Shown one piece after another: positions 32,591 to 45,929 of a stretch of 64,000 nucleotides of DNA (position 1 is its first letter; each line of letters begins with the position of its first letter). A program made the position numbers and the translations under genes. Source of the DNA: Ectobius pallidus (lineage: Eukaryota > Arthropoda > Insecta > Blattodea > Ectobiidae); NCBI GenBank assembly GCA_964059195.1, contig CAXKWD010000011.1, positions 31,358,566 to 31,422,565 of the forward strand. Direction: 5' to 3'. A model generated the notes under the pieces. That model ran no database searches, was not told the origin of the DNA, and was given only the letters and a program-made list of their open reading frames with translations.

Positions 32591-35115
32591 GAATACCTCC
32601 TTATTTAGATGATTCAGCTTTACTGTTTTCCGATAGAAGTCAACTACAGTAGTAGAAAGTTCCATATTTAAATAAATTGAAGGTTTTGTTTTTATTTACC
32701 ATCATGCATTGAAATTCTGAGACCATTTCATTTGTCGGGCTGCCTTTTTTATACTAACCTGTATGGAGTATTTTGAACCAGTTGTTACAAAGGAACAGGA
32801 TGGGCAATGTGACCACTTAAATAACAGGAAGCGAGTAGAATTTATGAATAGCTATGCAGATAAGTTGGTGATACAATCGTAGTATGAAATTCTCATAATA
32901 TAGAAATATGTAATACTATATTAAGTCAAACATATTGGGTTGATTGCTAGAACAGGGTCTTGATCATGGTTCAAAGCCGTGGTTTTAAAGTTGTTTCTGA
33001 GGTCTGGATCTCTGTGTGATTTCTAAAATGAAGGCTAGGCATAGTCTCGATATAAACCAAAGTCTCTTGTTTTGCAACTGGCAACATAGAAGATAATCAA
33101 TATTTCTTAGTGTTATGTCCATATATTGACTGTTGACTATATGTTCTGTGGATTCTGTTTGTTCGTATCTGGAATTTATTGTAAACTTGTTACTATGTGT
33201 TCATGTGTCTAAGGAAATTATTCATATCAAAATACAAAATAAGTGTACAGTGAAACATAGATATCATGATAATATCCCGCAAATCTAGCATTAAGTGTTA
33301 CTTGATGATTTAGAGTTCTTGTGAACTGATCGTCATTGCAATCATGTACTAGATTACTTCTGGCCTCAGTATTTTTCACACATGAATTTAATGCCCTCAG
33401 AGGCATCTTAATATCTGCAGCTGAGAATTTAAATATCCCATAGTTCGTGTAGCTGGTCTTGGTTTTTTGCCATGCCCCAGAAGAATGAGAGAAACTTTGT
33501 TTTAACAATCAATCCAGTTTGTTTCACTTTTCACTGTAAAAAGTTACATAATGAGTTCCTTTCTGAAGTTACCTTCTTAATTGCAGAAATATTTTAAAAA
33601 GCTTACTTTGCAAAACAGTGTACTTATAGTAATATTACTTAGACATGAACCTGTTCTCTTTATGTACATTGGTCTAAACAAGTCTGTTTTAAAGTGTTGC
33701 CAGGTTAGGGGTGTTGAGATGTGTCCTTGTCCATCCCTGGCTATCTGGTTTGGGAAACGTAAGTAGCGTGACCCATTTTCAAACTGTTTTTCTCTCTGCT
33801 CATGCGTAAGTGGGTTCAGGTCTAAATAACAGTACTGTACAAAATGCAAAAAAATAATTTGTGTAACATGTTTTCCAGTTTGATGGTGGTTAAACATTTG
33901 TAAAAGCAAAGTACAATGGTAATGTTGGAATATGGAAATTAATTTTCTATTTTATTTAAAAGATTGAATTATAGACAGTATTTATTTAGATGTGCATTTA
34001 AGAAATGTTTTAAGTACTGGTAAGTGTATTACAATATAATAACACTTTATTTTGTTGCAGGAGTATTACTCCGTTTGTAGCGTAAAATGCTTCATTTGCT
34101 ATCATTTCTCAAGTTCATTTATTTAAAGAAGAAAACATTGATCTCCTGCAAAAAAGGCTTTTATTACATTTCTAGTATTACAAATAACTTACCTTTTTTA
34201 TATGCTTGTTTACAAACATTATTATAATTTATCAATTCTTTTATTTTATTGTAATTTATCAGTTCTTATTGTAGTATGTTTGATCGGCTTCTATTTTATA
34301 GTTTATAGTTTGAAGGACAAATCTTATTCCTTTACTGGAATATTAATACGTTTTACTGTGTGCTTTTTTGTTTTGTGTTTGTTTAGAAGAGAAGGTTGTA
34401 TTCTCTTGCTGAAACATTTCTGTGTTTGTAGTACAGTGTGATTTTTTGTTTTAAAGGGGTCTTATTCTTTACTGAACATTATTGGTATTCGTTTTGTTGT
34501 GTGCTCATATAAAATGGATGATATTCTTGCTGCAAGATTATTACATTTATACAATAATGTGTATTATTTTGTAATTTTTGCAGCATATTCATCTTAAAAA
34601 AGAATTTTATCTTCTTTGAAGATGTGACTTTATGTATTAAGCATAGTATTTTCTGTTCTGTGTCTTATTTAGAATTAGTATTCTCTTGGTAGTATATTTT
34701 GTAAAACATGTCTTATGTGCATCATGGAGTTGCTTATATTTAAAAATAATACTTCCCTTAAATGGGTATTATATTTGATTGCTTATAAAAATGTTATGAC
34801 AGTATTTCGGAGGTTAACCGGTGAGTCATTTTTTACTCTTTCAGATACTTAGCCTATTTTCCATTTTAACTAAACCAAAGAGGTTGAGGTCAGTCGAACT
34901 TTAGATATCTGCTATTAATAATACCATAAACTTAGTCATTATTTAAAGTTTTGGAATGTGTGCAATTTTTATACTATACATTGAAATACGAATTCAGAAA
35001 GTATTCATTCTTGTATGTTTGTCTGTCTAACAGGCTGTGTTATATATCAATGGTAAGCATTCTGTAACCAGTATTCATATAGAATTTTGTTGCAACTGAG
35101 CCCATCAGATCGTAT
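32591..35115. other. AT-rich noncoding stretch
   Basis: No gene, tandem array or inverted repeat recognised. The open frames at 33227-33508 and 33577-33909 (minus) and 34202-34441 (plus) show no family features. Confidence 0.4.
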
Positions 35116-35121
35116 GAGGAG

Positions 35122-35859
35122 TATCGTTGCAGATCATATTATGTCCAACCCTGGACAAAATCTAATTTTACATGAATTCGCATAGTTTCTAGCATGCTCT
35201 TTCCTGCTGTGAACTCTGTATGCGACAATTCAAATTTTGTCCAGGTGTAAGTGCCATGCTGTTGTTGCAAACCTTATTTTGTCACACTTGTAATTGCTGC
35301 AAACCATATTATGTCCACAGCAATTTTTGTCATGATGGTTCCCCTGAAAATGAACTATGTTGGTTAAACAGACGACTTGATCAGCGCAGGAAAGATTTTG
35401 TTAATTTGTGCTCTGTTTCACAGACAGTAAAATCATGATTGAAGGGGGGAAAAGTCCCGAAGGAAACAGAAACAGTAAAAGCCAGCAAGGCAGTTGCATT
35501 GTGAGGGCAGCTATGTGTTGAATAACAAGATAACGTTAGTAATTTGATTTCTTTTCATAATACTGCCATTGTGCATTATCACTACTGTAAGCCTATTACA
35601 GAACAAACCTGGAACTGTATGATTTCCCCTGGAAATAAAGGTGTGCACTGTAGAAAATAGCATATACAATGCACGTGGGGTGAAACTAAAGGCTTGGATT
35701 TTCAAAAAAGTATTTCGTTTGTCATGCTATTCAATTTGGGATAGGTAAACACAAGTATTATGCCTTTTGATTTTTAAATAGCTCCTATAGTTTTGGTAAT
35801 TTATTTTTTGGCTCTCTTGTAAACTTTGTTTTTCGGACATAATACCATTTGCAACGATA
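35122..35859. mobile_element. TIR element of unknown superfamily
   Basis: The left end TATCGTTGCAGATCATATTA, followed by TGTCC, is the near-inverse of the right end, GGACATAATACCATTTGCAA followed by CGATA. A further internal GCTGCAAACCATATTATGTC lies at about 35295. The elements may use TA as target, since TA stands at both outer edges. No protein recognised inside. Confidence 0.55.
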
Positions 35860-35865
35860 ATCTTC

Positions 35866-36995
35866 ATATAAGCTAAATATTCTGATCATATTTTATACAA
35901 AGTACCAAGACTTTCTCCTCTGTAAGTCAGGAATAAAGTGTTACGAAAAAGCAAAACCTTGAAGGTACTTAAAGGATTTCAGATCTGTGGGACACAAAGG
36001 ATCTGAAATGATCAAAGGTGTTCAGATTCCCTAAATTTGCATGAAGATTGTACTAATGGTTAGGATCCCTGCAGCTGAACCCAAGAATGCCTCACAGAAC
36101 TCTGAGGAACCTAGAACTAACAAAAGGTGTAAGAAAGGGACTTGATTGGGTTATGACAGTGGCCCAAAGTGATTCAGAAGACTCAGTGTAGTAAAATTGT
36201 AGGTTTTTTTTTTGTGCTTTCGAAAGTACTTAACATAAGATCCTTAAGAAAGCAAAAAAACAATTGCCACTAGGCTACCAGGCAGCTTATGAAGCATCAC
36301 AGAATATATATTTAAATTGATATGGCAATGTTTTACATATTGTACTTTCATTTTTTAAATATGGAAGGTTGTTAAAAATAATGAACATTTTTACTGTTAA
36401 ATTGTACTTAAGTAGGAATTTTGTAAAGTGTCATGAATATCTATGTACTATTGAAATTAATGATAAATCTGAACTAGCATGTTCTGTTAAGTACCTATAT
36501 AAATTAAAGGCTATTCAAAATCCTAATCACCAAGTAGCTTCTTCTAGGTGATAAAGTTGCGGGCTCTTGTGCAGTTCAAATCATGTAACAAGCCGATATT
36601 GATTTTCACTTGTCCTTGTCTTTAGATAATTTTGTAACATCATTGGATTTAAGTAATGTGTTTTATTGTTAGTCATAATTTATTTATTATTACTGATTTT
36701 TTGTGACTATACGATTCTATTAAGTCCAAATAATTTGAAATTTGCTATTTCTTAAATTGCAAAAACTACTTAATTTAATACTAATTATGGTAGAACCTGG
36801 ATTATCTAAGCTAACATAGACCAGGGCTTAATTTATACAATTAATAAGAGTTGTAATTTCATAAATATTTTATTTCTTTCAGTTATTTTGGAAATTTATA
36901 CCTGTTTGCATGAAACTAAATGAACATAAGACAATTATTTACTTTTTTCATCTAATGTAATTTTTTCCCCAGAGCAATGCAAACACATCCTCCGA
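35866..36995. other. AT-rich noncoding stretch
   Basis: Nothing recognised. A vague tRNA-like order of phrases near 36540-36590 was not strong enough to call. Confidence 0.35.
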
Positions 36996-37140
36996 ACATC
37001 TTTGCTTGCCGCCACAATATTTATTTTACATAGGCCCTTATCATCCTTTACCGCAAGCACTGAATCCAGATTCAAACCTATGACATTCTTGCTGCCATCA
37101 CCCTAGCCAGTAGTGCTTTATATCAAGTGGCTAAATCTCA
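36996..37140 (-). repeat. SINE-like fragment
   Basis: On the minus strand a weak box A (about 37130) and box B (GGTTTGAATCTGG, about 37072) are followed by a phrase ending GGGCCTATGTAAAATAAA. That phrase is shared with about 30240-30260 in the same relative position. It is probably a decayed tRNA-derived repeat. Confidence 0.4.
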
Positions 37141-37385
37141 AGGACATTAAGAACCCTTCCTTTGAATCCTGTAAAGTTGCTGTTGTGCTTAGACCTGTCC
37201 GATTCAAATGGCCCTTATTCCCATGTATGCTGTAGGCATTAAAGGGGTTAATGTGTAAACAGTAGTTGTATTTATAATAGAATTACAGAAACCTACAGAT
37301 ATATCTTTTATCTTTTTGTATCTTTTTATCTTGACATTGTATCTTTTAAAATGTTCTGCAAAAAGATTGGCTGGTGGTATATGTG

Positions 37386-38147
37386 CAGTGGCGCGAACTT
37401 TTTGAAAAATCATTGGGTGTTCTCAAAAACTAATTTTTTGTTTGTTTTTGGTAACTGCTAAAATAAAATAATATTAACATATGGATTCGCCATTATGAAG
37501 CACACCTTGTTGCAAATATGTATCTACTGACTGGAGATCTCCCAATAGATTCATCACAAGCATCTTTTTATTCTTTCATTAGACTAATAGTTTATTCTCC
37601 CTAATCACGCTGTCTCTTTCGTGGATGACCTGAGCTCCTTCTTCCCTTTGGTTCCTTTTGCTGATTTAACCTATCTTTTTTTAATTCATTCTTCCTACAT
37701 CCATTCTGACTTTCTTCTTAGTAACCAGTCACCAATGTCTTGTCCTCCACACTCTTGTAATATTACAATTCCTTGTCCTATCCATTTATGTCCTTCCTGT
37801 GATTTTTTCTTAATCACAAGCATTATATAAATTCTAAATTTTTTTCCCACAATCTCCTTATGTATATTTAAAACAGCAATGAGATTAAGTTTCTTCTGTA
37901 CGAAAAATGTCTTTAGTCTTTTGAAAGTGTAAATAGATCTTTCAGACATCACTGTAGAAACTGCGTTGACGGAATAAGACATAAAAATTTAATGAATTGG
38001 GAACAATTTGAAATGATTATGAGTGAACCGGAACAATAGGAGATAGTATTTTTTAGTAATAGCAATAAATAATTCAGATAATAGTAAACAAAACATTATT
38101 GTTGGGTGGGCTTGTGTCCCACGGGCCCATATAAGTTGGCGCCACTA
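37386..38147 (-). mobile_element. hAT transposon remnant with TSD
   Basis: The left end CAGTGGCGCGAACTT and right end AAGTTGGCGCCACTA are inverted. They are flanked by TATATGTG (37378-37385) and TATATCTG (38148-38155), an 8-bp duplication with one mismatch. On the minus strand 37980-37850 encodes SVNAVSTVMSERSIYTFKRL followed by KTFFVQKKLNLIAVLNIHKE. That is the hAT C-terminal dimerisation motif (S..SAERSFS.LKRIK......RL..LALL.I). The rest of the transposase is gone. Confidence 0.75.
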
Positions 38148-38155
38148 TATATCTG

Positions 38156-39135
38156 AGATAAAACCCACCAACAAGTCTTTGATACGTTCAATAAATGAGA
38201 TGGTTGACATGTAAACACTTTAGACTTCGCTTTTACTTACATTTTTGCATGATGTACGTTTCGTGGGCTTTGCTCACATTTTCAACTGCTAGTCAACTGT
38301 CAAATCCTTGCTTGGAAAATACTGATGTGTCCTCTGGTGTAGATCTTATGAACTTCTTGGTCAAATTGTTTTCTTGTGGTATTTCAAAATTCATTAACCT
38401 ATCTTCGAACCATGAATTGGACAAACATTTCACACAGCAACAGTTTGCAGATCATGTCGATAAGTAATCTAAATTTACATCTAAATGTTCAAGAAATTCA
38501 AGAATCTCGTTAGTAGCATTTTTAACACAACTGAAAAACAAGATGTGTGGAGGATTTTCTATCCTTCAATAATGCTGATACTGAGAAGTTTCTTTAAAGG
38601 CTGTAAGAACTGTAATGTAGCTGTACTGTGTAGAGCATATTATAATAATTTGTCTGCCCTTCTTCAAAAGTCACATATTGGCATAAATGGAAAGTAGGCT
38701 GCGAGTTCACTTCAGAACATTCTCAGACTCATTATTTTACTGACAGATGTTCCTCTAGTAACGCCATTAAGATTGTGTGTTTCATAAGTTATGTAATATT
38801 AAAATTTATGTGTAAATGGCTGCAAGAAAAACTCATTTTACCAGCATTGTACATTAGGTTGTTCGCTGTATCGGTACTTACTTTTCACTGCTCAAGTTGT
38901 GGTTTTGTCAGTGTTGACTGTATTCAATGTTTACTGCTACGTACGTGAAGAACAGTAATATTTAACAGTTCTTGTTAGATGAACTTGTTACTTTTTAACC
39001 TCTGGTACTAGAGTCAGGGAAGCAGGTATATAAGTGTGGGTCATTTGGAAAGATAGCGTGTAGAAAGAGACATAGATAGAATTTGTAGAGTTGCCACATT
39101 GTGATAACAAGAACCTGGATTTCTAAGCAAAATGC
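38156..39135. other. Noncoding stretch next to the hAT remnant
   Basis: Two consecutive plus-strand open frames (38195-38467 and 38485-38697) resemble no family I recognise. Confidence 0.35.
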
Positions 39136-39138
39136 ATA

Positions 39139-39175
39139 CTGTATTTACTCGAACATAACGCGCACCTTTTTGTCC
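39139..39175 (+). repeat. Isolated pogo-like terminus
   Basis: TA followed by CTGTATTTACTCGAACATAA and CGCGCACC resembles the left end of the 30.3 kb pogo-like element. A possible inverse partner, GTGCGTGTAACGTTTACTC, lies at about 42318-42336, which would imply a 3.2 kb element. I am not confident in that pairing. Confidence 0.35.
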
Positions 39176-40370
39176 ATTTTGTCCAATTCTAAGGAATTTT
39201 TCTACTGAAGACGAAACATTCCTTACTATTTAACCACATCACAAATAGGTCATGTACTGCACATTCCGAGCTAAAAATTTAGTACGAACTGAAAATAAAT
39301 GCTAGAATTTATAACAAAAAAATAACTTGTCTTAAACTTTAGACAAAAAAGAAGCAAAAAGGCAATATTAGGCTCTAACGTAAAAATAGGCTGTTTTAGG
39401 TCCTATAAAAGTATCAGTTTTAGGCACAGTCACTTATAAAACATGCATATACAAGTTTTCCTCCATATATCACTTAAGGATTAAAATAGGTTTTTACCTA
39501 AAATCCGAAGTCTATTTATCACATAGGCCGATCAGCTCCTGACAAATGGCAATGTTCCAGACTCTGCACTTGTAAGGCATTCTGCTTCCCTCGCCTCTCT
39601 CAGGAGGAATTGTTGCCCTTTTTACACCATTTACCATATTTATCTCTGTAAAACCACTAGTTTAGCATTTTGTGGATCTAGTTTAGTATTAGAAACTACT
39701 CTGAAAACTGTATAACATAACACTTACAATACATAACTATCCCACTGAACTTCGCTAGCCTGGTGGTTAGACAAAAGCTGACGCCTGTTGGCTTGTAAGT
39801 CATGATATGTGATATCCTTTGCAACTGAGCACTTTCCTGCAATGGATTCTCACTGTTATACCTTCCAGAGTCTAGTACTTTAGGGTTACCTTGTGTTCTT
39901 GAGAGAGAAAAAGATAAGAACTGTGTTCGTGAGTATTACGAAATTTAATGAAAACTCAAAATTCCAAGTACATTATTTTGTAATTACATTAAAATGTGAT
40001 TGTAAGTGTGTACAATACTGTTACTTGTTAGTATCTTCACGCATTAGTTTATAAGCCTTAAGAAGTATTGAGAAGCTTGATTAATTCCTTTTTCTGTGTT
40101 GCTAGTATCTTAAACTTATCTTGAGATTATGCAATTTTTATCACTCTTAATGTTTGTTTATATTCTGAAAAAAGCTCACTGCTTGAAGTCTGAATCATTA
40201 AGGGGGAAATACAGGTTACAGTACTAAAGATGATTAAGATATGTAAATGTGTAAGATATATATACAGTAAATTAGTCGTGCTTTCTTCTTCTAACTTGGC
40301 ATACTCATTATTCTACTTCTGCTATCTTACACTATTTGCTATTACCAGTATTGGTAATTGACCACCTGCA
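39176..40370. other. Noncoding stretch, nothing recognised
   Basis: AT-rich, no open frame of note, no repeat found. Confidence 0.4.
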
Positions 40371-40374
40371 TGTT

Positions 40375-40685
40375 CTTGTGCTTAGCATCGCTGGCTATGG
40401 GTCTACAGGCCCAGGCTGTGGGTTTGATCCCCGTTAACTCCTTGGATTTTTCTTGGGTAGGAAGGTCTGGAATGGACTTCACTCAGCCTCGTGATTCAAA
40501 CTGAGGAGCTGCTTGATTAATGAGTAGCAGCTTCGATCAGGGAAACCATCGTTAATGGCTGTGGGTGTCAGCATGCTGACCACATATGTCCTCCAATCCT
40601 GCCTTCTGCCTGTGGTAGATGATGCAGCAATGGGATGGTAGGCCTAGTCCCTCCAGGGTTGCAGTACCATGGTTTTTTTTTGTGT
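40375..40685 (+). mobile_element. SINE family B, copy 2
   Basis: Aligned in order with 15470-15735, including GGTTTGATCCCC (box B), the GGAAGGTCTGGAATGGAC phrase, AATCCTGCCTTCTGCC and GCAGTACCATGG. About 30-40 bp of additional sequence near 40615-40650 is absent from copy 1. Confidence 0.7.
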
Positions 40686-40689
40686 AATT

Positions 40690-42035
40690 ATCATAAGTAA
40701 TATAACTAGATGTCTGGAATTTATCTTGAGTGAACCAGGTCTTCCAGTTATATTTATTGTGATTGTCTAGCGAATACTGATAGAATTAAGCATGTAATGA
40801 TTAATTTAAATCACGAAAATGATTAAATTCCATTGCTGTTTGTGTCATTGTAAGCAATCATTTGTTGTGCCATCAATGATAATCGTACCTTGTGCTACTT
40901 TTCATCAGCTGTTTGATGTTTTAGATTAACCTCATTGCTGTAATAATATTGTGTTATTCATATTGCGTTTATTATTATACAAAATTTAAAATGCTTCACC
41001 TCATAAATAATTACACATTATATTCATATTTCCTCTTTCTCATATGCAGCTTTTAGGATGTATACCATTCGCTTTGTTCATTGATTAATTGTTTTTTATC
41101 AAAGAAACTACATGTCTTAAGATGTCTCAGTGTTCAATCCTTGTGAATTTATGTAAAGAACAATTTCATGCAGGTGCAATGAAATGTAGGCCTAAGGTAT
41201 AAAAATAAAACGATAAAATTATGATGATAGACACTTGCGATTGATTGAAATTCATCATATTCTTATACTGAATTGGTCATTGATTCTTAAGCTAAGTAGT
41301 CATCATAATTAAGTTGTTTCTTGTGCACTGGTTTGATATTCTCGAATTTTTATATTTTTAAAAATAAGTTACAAATGTCTAAATAATGACTGTAAATAAT
41401 AGTACAGTTCACAAGTATGAAAGTTCCATGCAAAATTTCACTGCATTGTCTTAAAAATTTGCCAAATTATCATTAAAACGGTTCTGAAAAATAAAAGTTA
41501 TGGGAAACGAGAATTAAACATAATTAATGTAGAGTGGAAGTGAGGAACCATCAGATTTAAAAGGCTGAGTACGTGCAAATAAATTACGTGCTTACACATT
41601 TATTAATGTAACTCCAGAAATAATTAAGATATTAACTAAATTCTTTCAATAACATGAAGATAAATGAATAACATAATGGAAAAACGTTGCAACAAATTGT
41701 AAATGTTATAGGAAGAGGATAAATACCGGGTACGATACATGTCTTTTCAAAGATCATTCATGAACAAAACTCTTATAAATAAGAATAAAAAATACATTGA
41801 GTTAATTCACTTCATGTTTTACCATGTTATGGAGAGAAAAAGAAATAAAAAAAACTTTGAGTTCTTTTAAAATTGAAAATCATACAAAAGACATACTAGC
41901 ATATAAATTATGATTGAATATTGAACTAAAATCTATATTAAATACATTTTGTATTAATATTTATTTTCAGGATTATTAATAAAACAAATTTAATTTGCTC
42001 AAAATAGTGTTAAAACATATTCAGTTCTTTTGTAA
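40690..42035. other. AT-rich noncoding stretch
   Basis: Very AT-rich, especially 41.3-42.0 kb. No gene or structured repeat recognised. Confidence 0.4.
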
Positions 42036-42044
42036 CGTTTTTCC

Positions 42045-42245
42045 ACTTACCATATCTTGCGGGACTTTGAAAGGTACATCTGTCTTGTACAGTTTATATG
42101 CTTTCCTGCTATTCTTCATTCTCTTTTGCTCATCTCTCTTCCAATTCTGAAATTTAATCTTTCATTTTTCTTATTCACCTGTTTCAAAACATTGTCAAGC
42201 TGAGAACATTCCTTTTCATCAGCCATGTGGCAACATTTTTTCACA
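42045..42245 (-). pseudogene. Possible transposon-protein fragment
   Basis: A minus-strand frame reads WKRDEQKRMKNSRKAYKLYK and then TDVPFKVPQDM. The pattern WKRNE.K..RN.GKAY..... occurs near the start of the same unnamed transposon family as the relic at 5.0-6.1 kb. The match is short and rests on memory. Confidence 0.25.
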
Positions 42246-42842
42246 ACCAACTGCATATAGTCAAAGGTTGTACTTCCATTTTTACTCACCAGAGTTTGCT
42301 CAAGTATAGAACAGAGTGCGTGTAACGTTTACTCTCAAACCAGTATATATTTCCTTTAAGGGTTTAGGAAGGGTTAATATAAGTGAAATAAAAATATAAA
42401 ATTACTCCAGTTTGAAGTAAAACTTTTGTCTGAATCTCTGTAATTAGTCAATTTTAATAACCCTCTCCTTGCTCATGATTTATTTTCCATAAAGGTATAA
42501 TAGCTAGTATACATGGATAAATTAAAAAAAACAAGGATTTTCACTTGCAAATACAACATATCTTACATTTAACTTGAGCGTAACAAAAATTATCAAAGGA
42601 ACATACAACCCCATCATAAAAATGAAGCATTTCCTAAGGAATTGACTTCAATTGCATTTTTCTCTCATGACTACTGTTTCAAAAAAAAGTTGATTTGCTA
42701 CACAGGCATTCACCGATATGTTTTAAATTACATTTTTTACATCTTTCAGTTTCATTTTTAAATGCACTTTGGCTGAATAAACAGAAGAATGTTTTTTACA
42801 GGAGAAATCAACACATTAGATGTAATAAAGTTAAAAAAAAAA

Positions 42843-42843
<1 letters not shown>

Positions 42844-42874
<31 letters not shown>
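42844..42874. repeat. (AAT)n microsatellite
   Basis: About ten AAT/ATA units follow a poly-A run. A plain simple repeat. Confidence 0.9.
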
Positions 42875-42875
<1 letters not shown>

Positions 42876-44870
42876 CTGTAACTCTAAGGGAAAGTAAGAC
42901 CTAGCAACCCTAAAGTACTTCCAGAATCTCTGTTGTTTCATGTAGTAACATTTACTATTTGCTATGGTTTAGTGGATATAAGAAGACGGCATTCCATGAG
43001 GTTATATTAGTTTGTAGTGTGAAGAAATACTATAATACTGTTGAGATTGATGCTTTGTTACAATTATACACATTTTTTTTCTTTCTTATTCTATTTTCTG
43101 CTCTTCAGAAATCTTGTTAAAATGTTTGTCAATGATAGATTGCTCGATAGATACCACTAGTTCGTCTCAGAACAGTGGATTTAAATCAGTGTCTTCCAAC
43201 ATTAAATTGTTTGCTGCAGTAACAATTAGTCTTCAGTATTCAAATATGCTCTTCAGAATCTCTGAAGTTGAGCATTTGCTATTTACTACAGATGTTATAA
43301 ATAAAATCTGTGTAAGATAAAACAACAGTCATTGATTTTCTTTCTTTCTTTCTTTCTGGTTTTTGTGTGATGAAAAATTATTTGTTTTCATTAAGAGAAG
43401 AACTCGTTCTGTACTGAAAAGTTTGAGTGGAGTTTTGTGAAGCTGGTATAATGTTGTCATTTATTGTACAGTATGAATTCTAATGATGTTGGTAATAATG
43501 TAGTAGGTACTGTGCCAGCACTCGAGACAGATTTCCCCTATGCTATAGTCTGCTAGTATGTGCATGGTAGATATGTTTTCCCTTTTTCTGTCTCCTCCTG
43601 TAATTGCCTTCTTTTCTTGCCCTGATATAATCCCAATTTAATACAGTCGCTAGCTCAGAATTCACATTGTACTTTTTTCCTGAGCAATCGCACACTGCTA
43701 TAATCTGTAGCTTATAACGGATTATTCCTAGGAATATCTCCGAAATGTTCTTAATCACAGTGTAAAGAGGCTTGGCATGGGCTCTACTAGTTAAATTCAT
43801 ATGTTGTGTGTTGTTTACTATATATTTACTATTTTACAAAGATTATGTAAACAGAAGGAAAGACGACCAGTGAGATTTTGTAATTTTTCATGGTCAATAA
43901 ATGTTCTATTTTGTATACACAAATTCATTCTTCTACAAATAAGAATGCTTATTCCTTTCATTATCACTGTGTCATGCTCTAAATGTCCCTCAATCCTGGT
44001 TCATCTTAACCTCACTTTCTCTCCAGGACACTTAGCAATAAAATATTTAGTGCTGCAAAGAGCTTAAATTATCCATAGTAGTCAATAAGTTTAGAAACAC
44101 AACTCCTGAGTAGTTGGTTAAGATGGTAGCCAGGGGCAGCCGATGATAATGTGCTAATGTACCACAGCACGCTGAAAAAATTGCACTAAAATTACACCTG
44201 TTCTCTTCAAATGCAAGGCATTTTGCAAACAGTACAGATGAACATATATTTTATAGCACTCTCACTAAGAAAACTAGAAATTACAGTGTAAAGTGCACGT
44301 ATTGTATAGTGCAAGCAACATGGTGAATTCTGAAAAGACCCTTTCCAAGTAGATCTTTGGAGGAGAATTGAGTTACAGAGTTAGATAAATCTACTCCAAA
44401 TTTAAATCAGTCAAAATGTGGTAAAAAAAGTGAATATACGAGGGAATTTAGAATGAAAGTCTATGAAAACAGAGTAGATTTGTGGGTGTAATTTTTGTAG
44501 TGTTCAACAGAGCCTTTCTTAACTGTACTTTTATTACAGATTAAGCAAGAAAAAATAATATCAATTTTTCTTTCAGAGACCTATTGTTAAGTTGTGTTTT
44601 TAATTTTAATAGGCTTTATAAATATTACTTTTATCCTCTTCATAATAAAGGAGGCTTAAAAATATTTTCTTTATTTTAAATGTAGGTCTATGAAATGTTA
44701 TCTGCAGCACAGCCTCGTTTTAAGTCACGAACCACGACTGGTAGTAGGATAAGGAATCATATGCATGAGATCTTGGATTTCTATTCCCATGACTATCCAA
44801 TCTGAGTATTCTAAAAGGAAATGTTTGAGTGGAATTCATTTTCTATCTACCTCGAATCACAAATTAGCAT
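42875..44870. other. AT-rich noncoding stretch
   Basis: There is a short TTTC run at about 43338-43358. Open frames at 43114-43320, 43543-43800 (minus) and 43801-44067 show no recognisable family. Confidence 0.4.
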
Positions 44871-44873
44871 ACA

Positions 44874-45846
44874 CAGTGCAAACCAAAGTTGAAGGCACTG
44901 GACCTCCACTGGGCATGAGAATTTTTAGCCCTCATCGATAGTACATAATGTACAGGTTTTCATTGCCTCAAATACTTTAATTCTAAGTGTACACCACCAC
45001 TTAATGAAGACAATGTTTTATCGGTTATGAAAATGAGTAATTAATCACAGCAAGTCACTAAATAATGAAAAAACCAGGATCGTGGTGTGCGAAGAGTGCT
45101 CATCAAATCATAGGCCCAAATTTCACTATGCTGTAATAAATAAGCAACGTTATGTGAGTGAAATACTGACCCCATTTTTCGGTAAGCTGACTGAAGAAGA
45201 AAGGTAGTATGCTTACTTTCAATAAGACTTAGCAGGGCAGCAGGACATAGTCTATATGAAAATTCACTCATTGACCGCTCTCTGCACATTGTTTGATGAC
45301 GAGACAATTTATTAGTTGCTTTCAGATATGAATGATTCTGGCTTTTATCTGTGGAGAATTTTAGAAAGTGTACCATAATAATCTGCAAGGTTCCAAGACA
45401 GGTCGACACTGAAATCCAAACCTATTATCTCGGAAGAAGAGGAAAAGAAGATCAGAAAGAATGAAGAAATACTGGGCACTCAGGAAGGAACAAGACACAA
45501 AGAAATGACTGGTTCAACATACCCCAAAGAGGGTGAAATGAAAGAATAATAATTTACATGAAAAATTAAGTACTGAAATAACAAAAGTCTGCAAAATATC
45601 CAGAGTGGAGCTTCAAACAGCATTCCAGAATTTTGTAAATCTTCAGACAGATATAAATCAACTTATACTTCAAGAAAGGTGAGTCAAGTACTGAAATTCA
45701 TTTGGATATTAACTTATTTGATTATTTGACGAACAAAGGAATTAGAAGCGAGAAAAAATTGTCATTGCGATTCTTCGCTCCTGCCTCAGTGATGGCTGAT
45801 GCTTTGTACGGTAGAAGTCCAGTGGCTTCATCTTTAGTTTGCACTG
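44874..45846. mobile_element. TIR element of unknown superfamily
   Basis: The left end CAGTGCAAACCAAAGTTGAA, then GGCACTGGAC, is the near-inverse of the right end, GTCCAGTGGC then TTCATCTTTAGTTTGCACTG. About 36 bp pair with few mismatches. The minus-strand open frame inside (45041-45409, 122 residues) has no recognisable motif. No clear target duplication. Confidence 0.55.
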
Positions 45847-45929
45847 CATAATGAATGAAAATAAATCTCTATGACCTACAGTGAAGTAGCTTTCAAACCA
45901 TATCGCCTGTATACTAGAGTCTGATTTAT

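Noticed and set aside
33577..33909. 110-codon minus-strand open frame
   Set aside because: No recognisable family or domain; likely chance.
36530..36600. tRNA-like sequence
   Set aside because: Only loose box A and box B resemblance; no arm pairs well.
39139..42347. A 3.2 kb pogo-like element bounded by inverse ends
   Set aside because: The proposed right end matches only loosely and no transposase is visible inside. Only the left terminus is reported.
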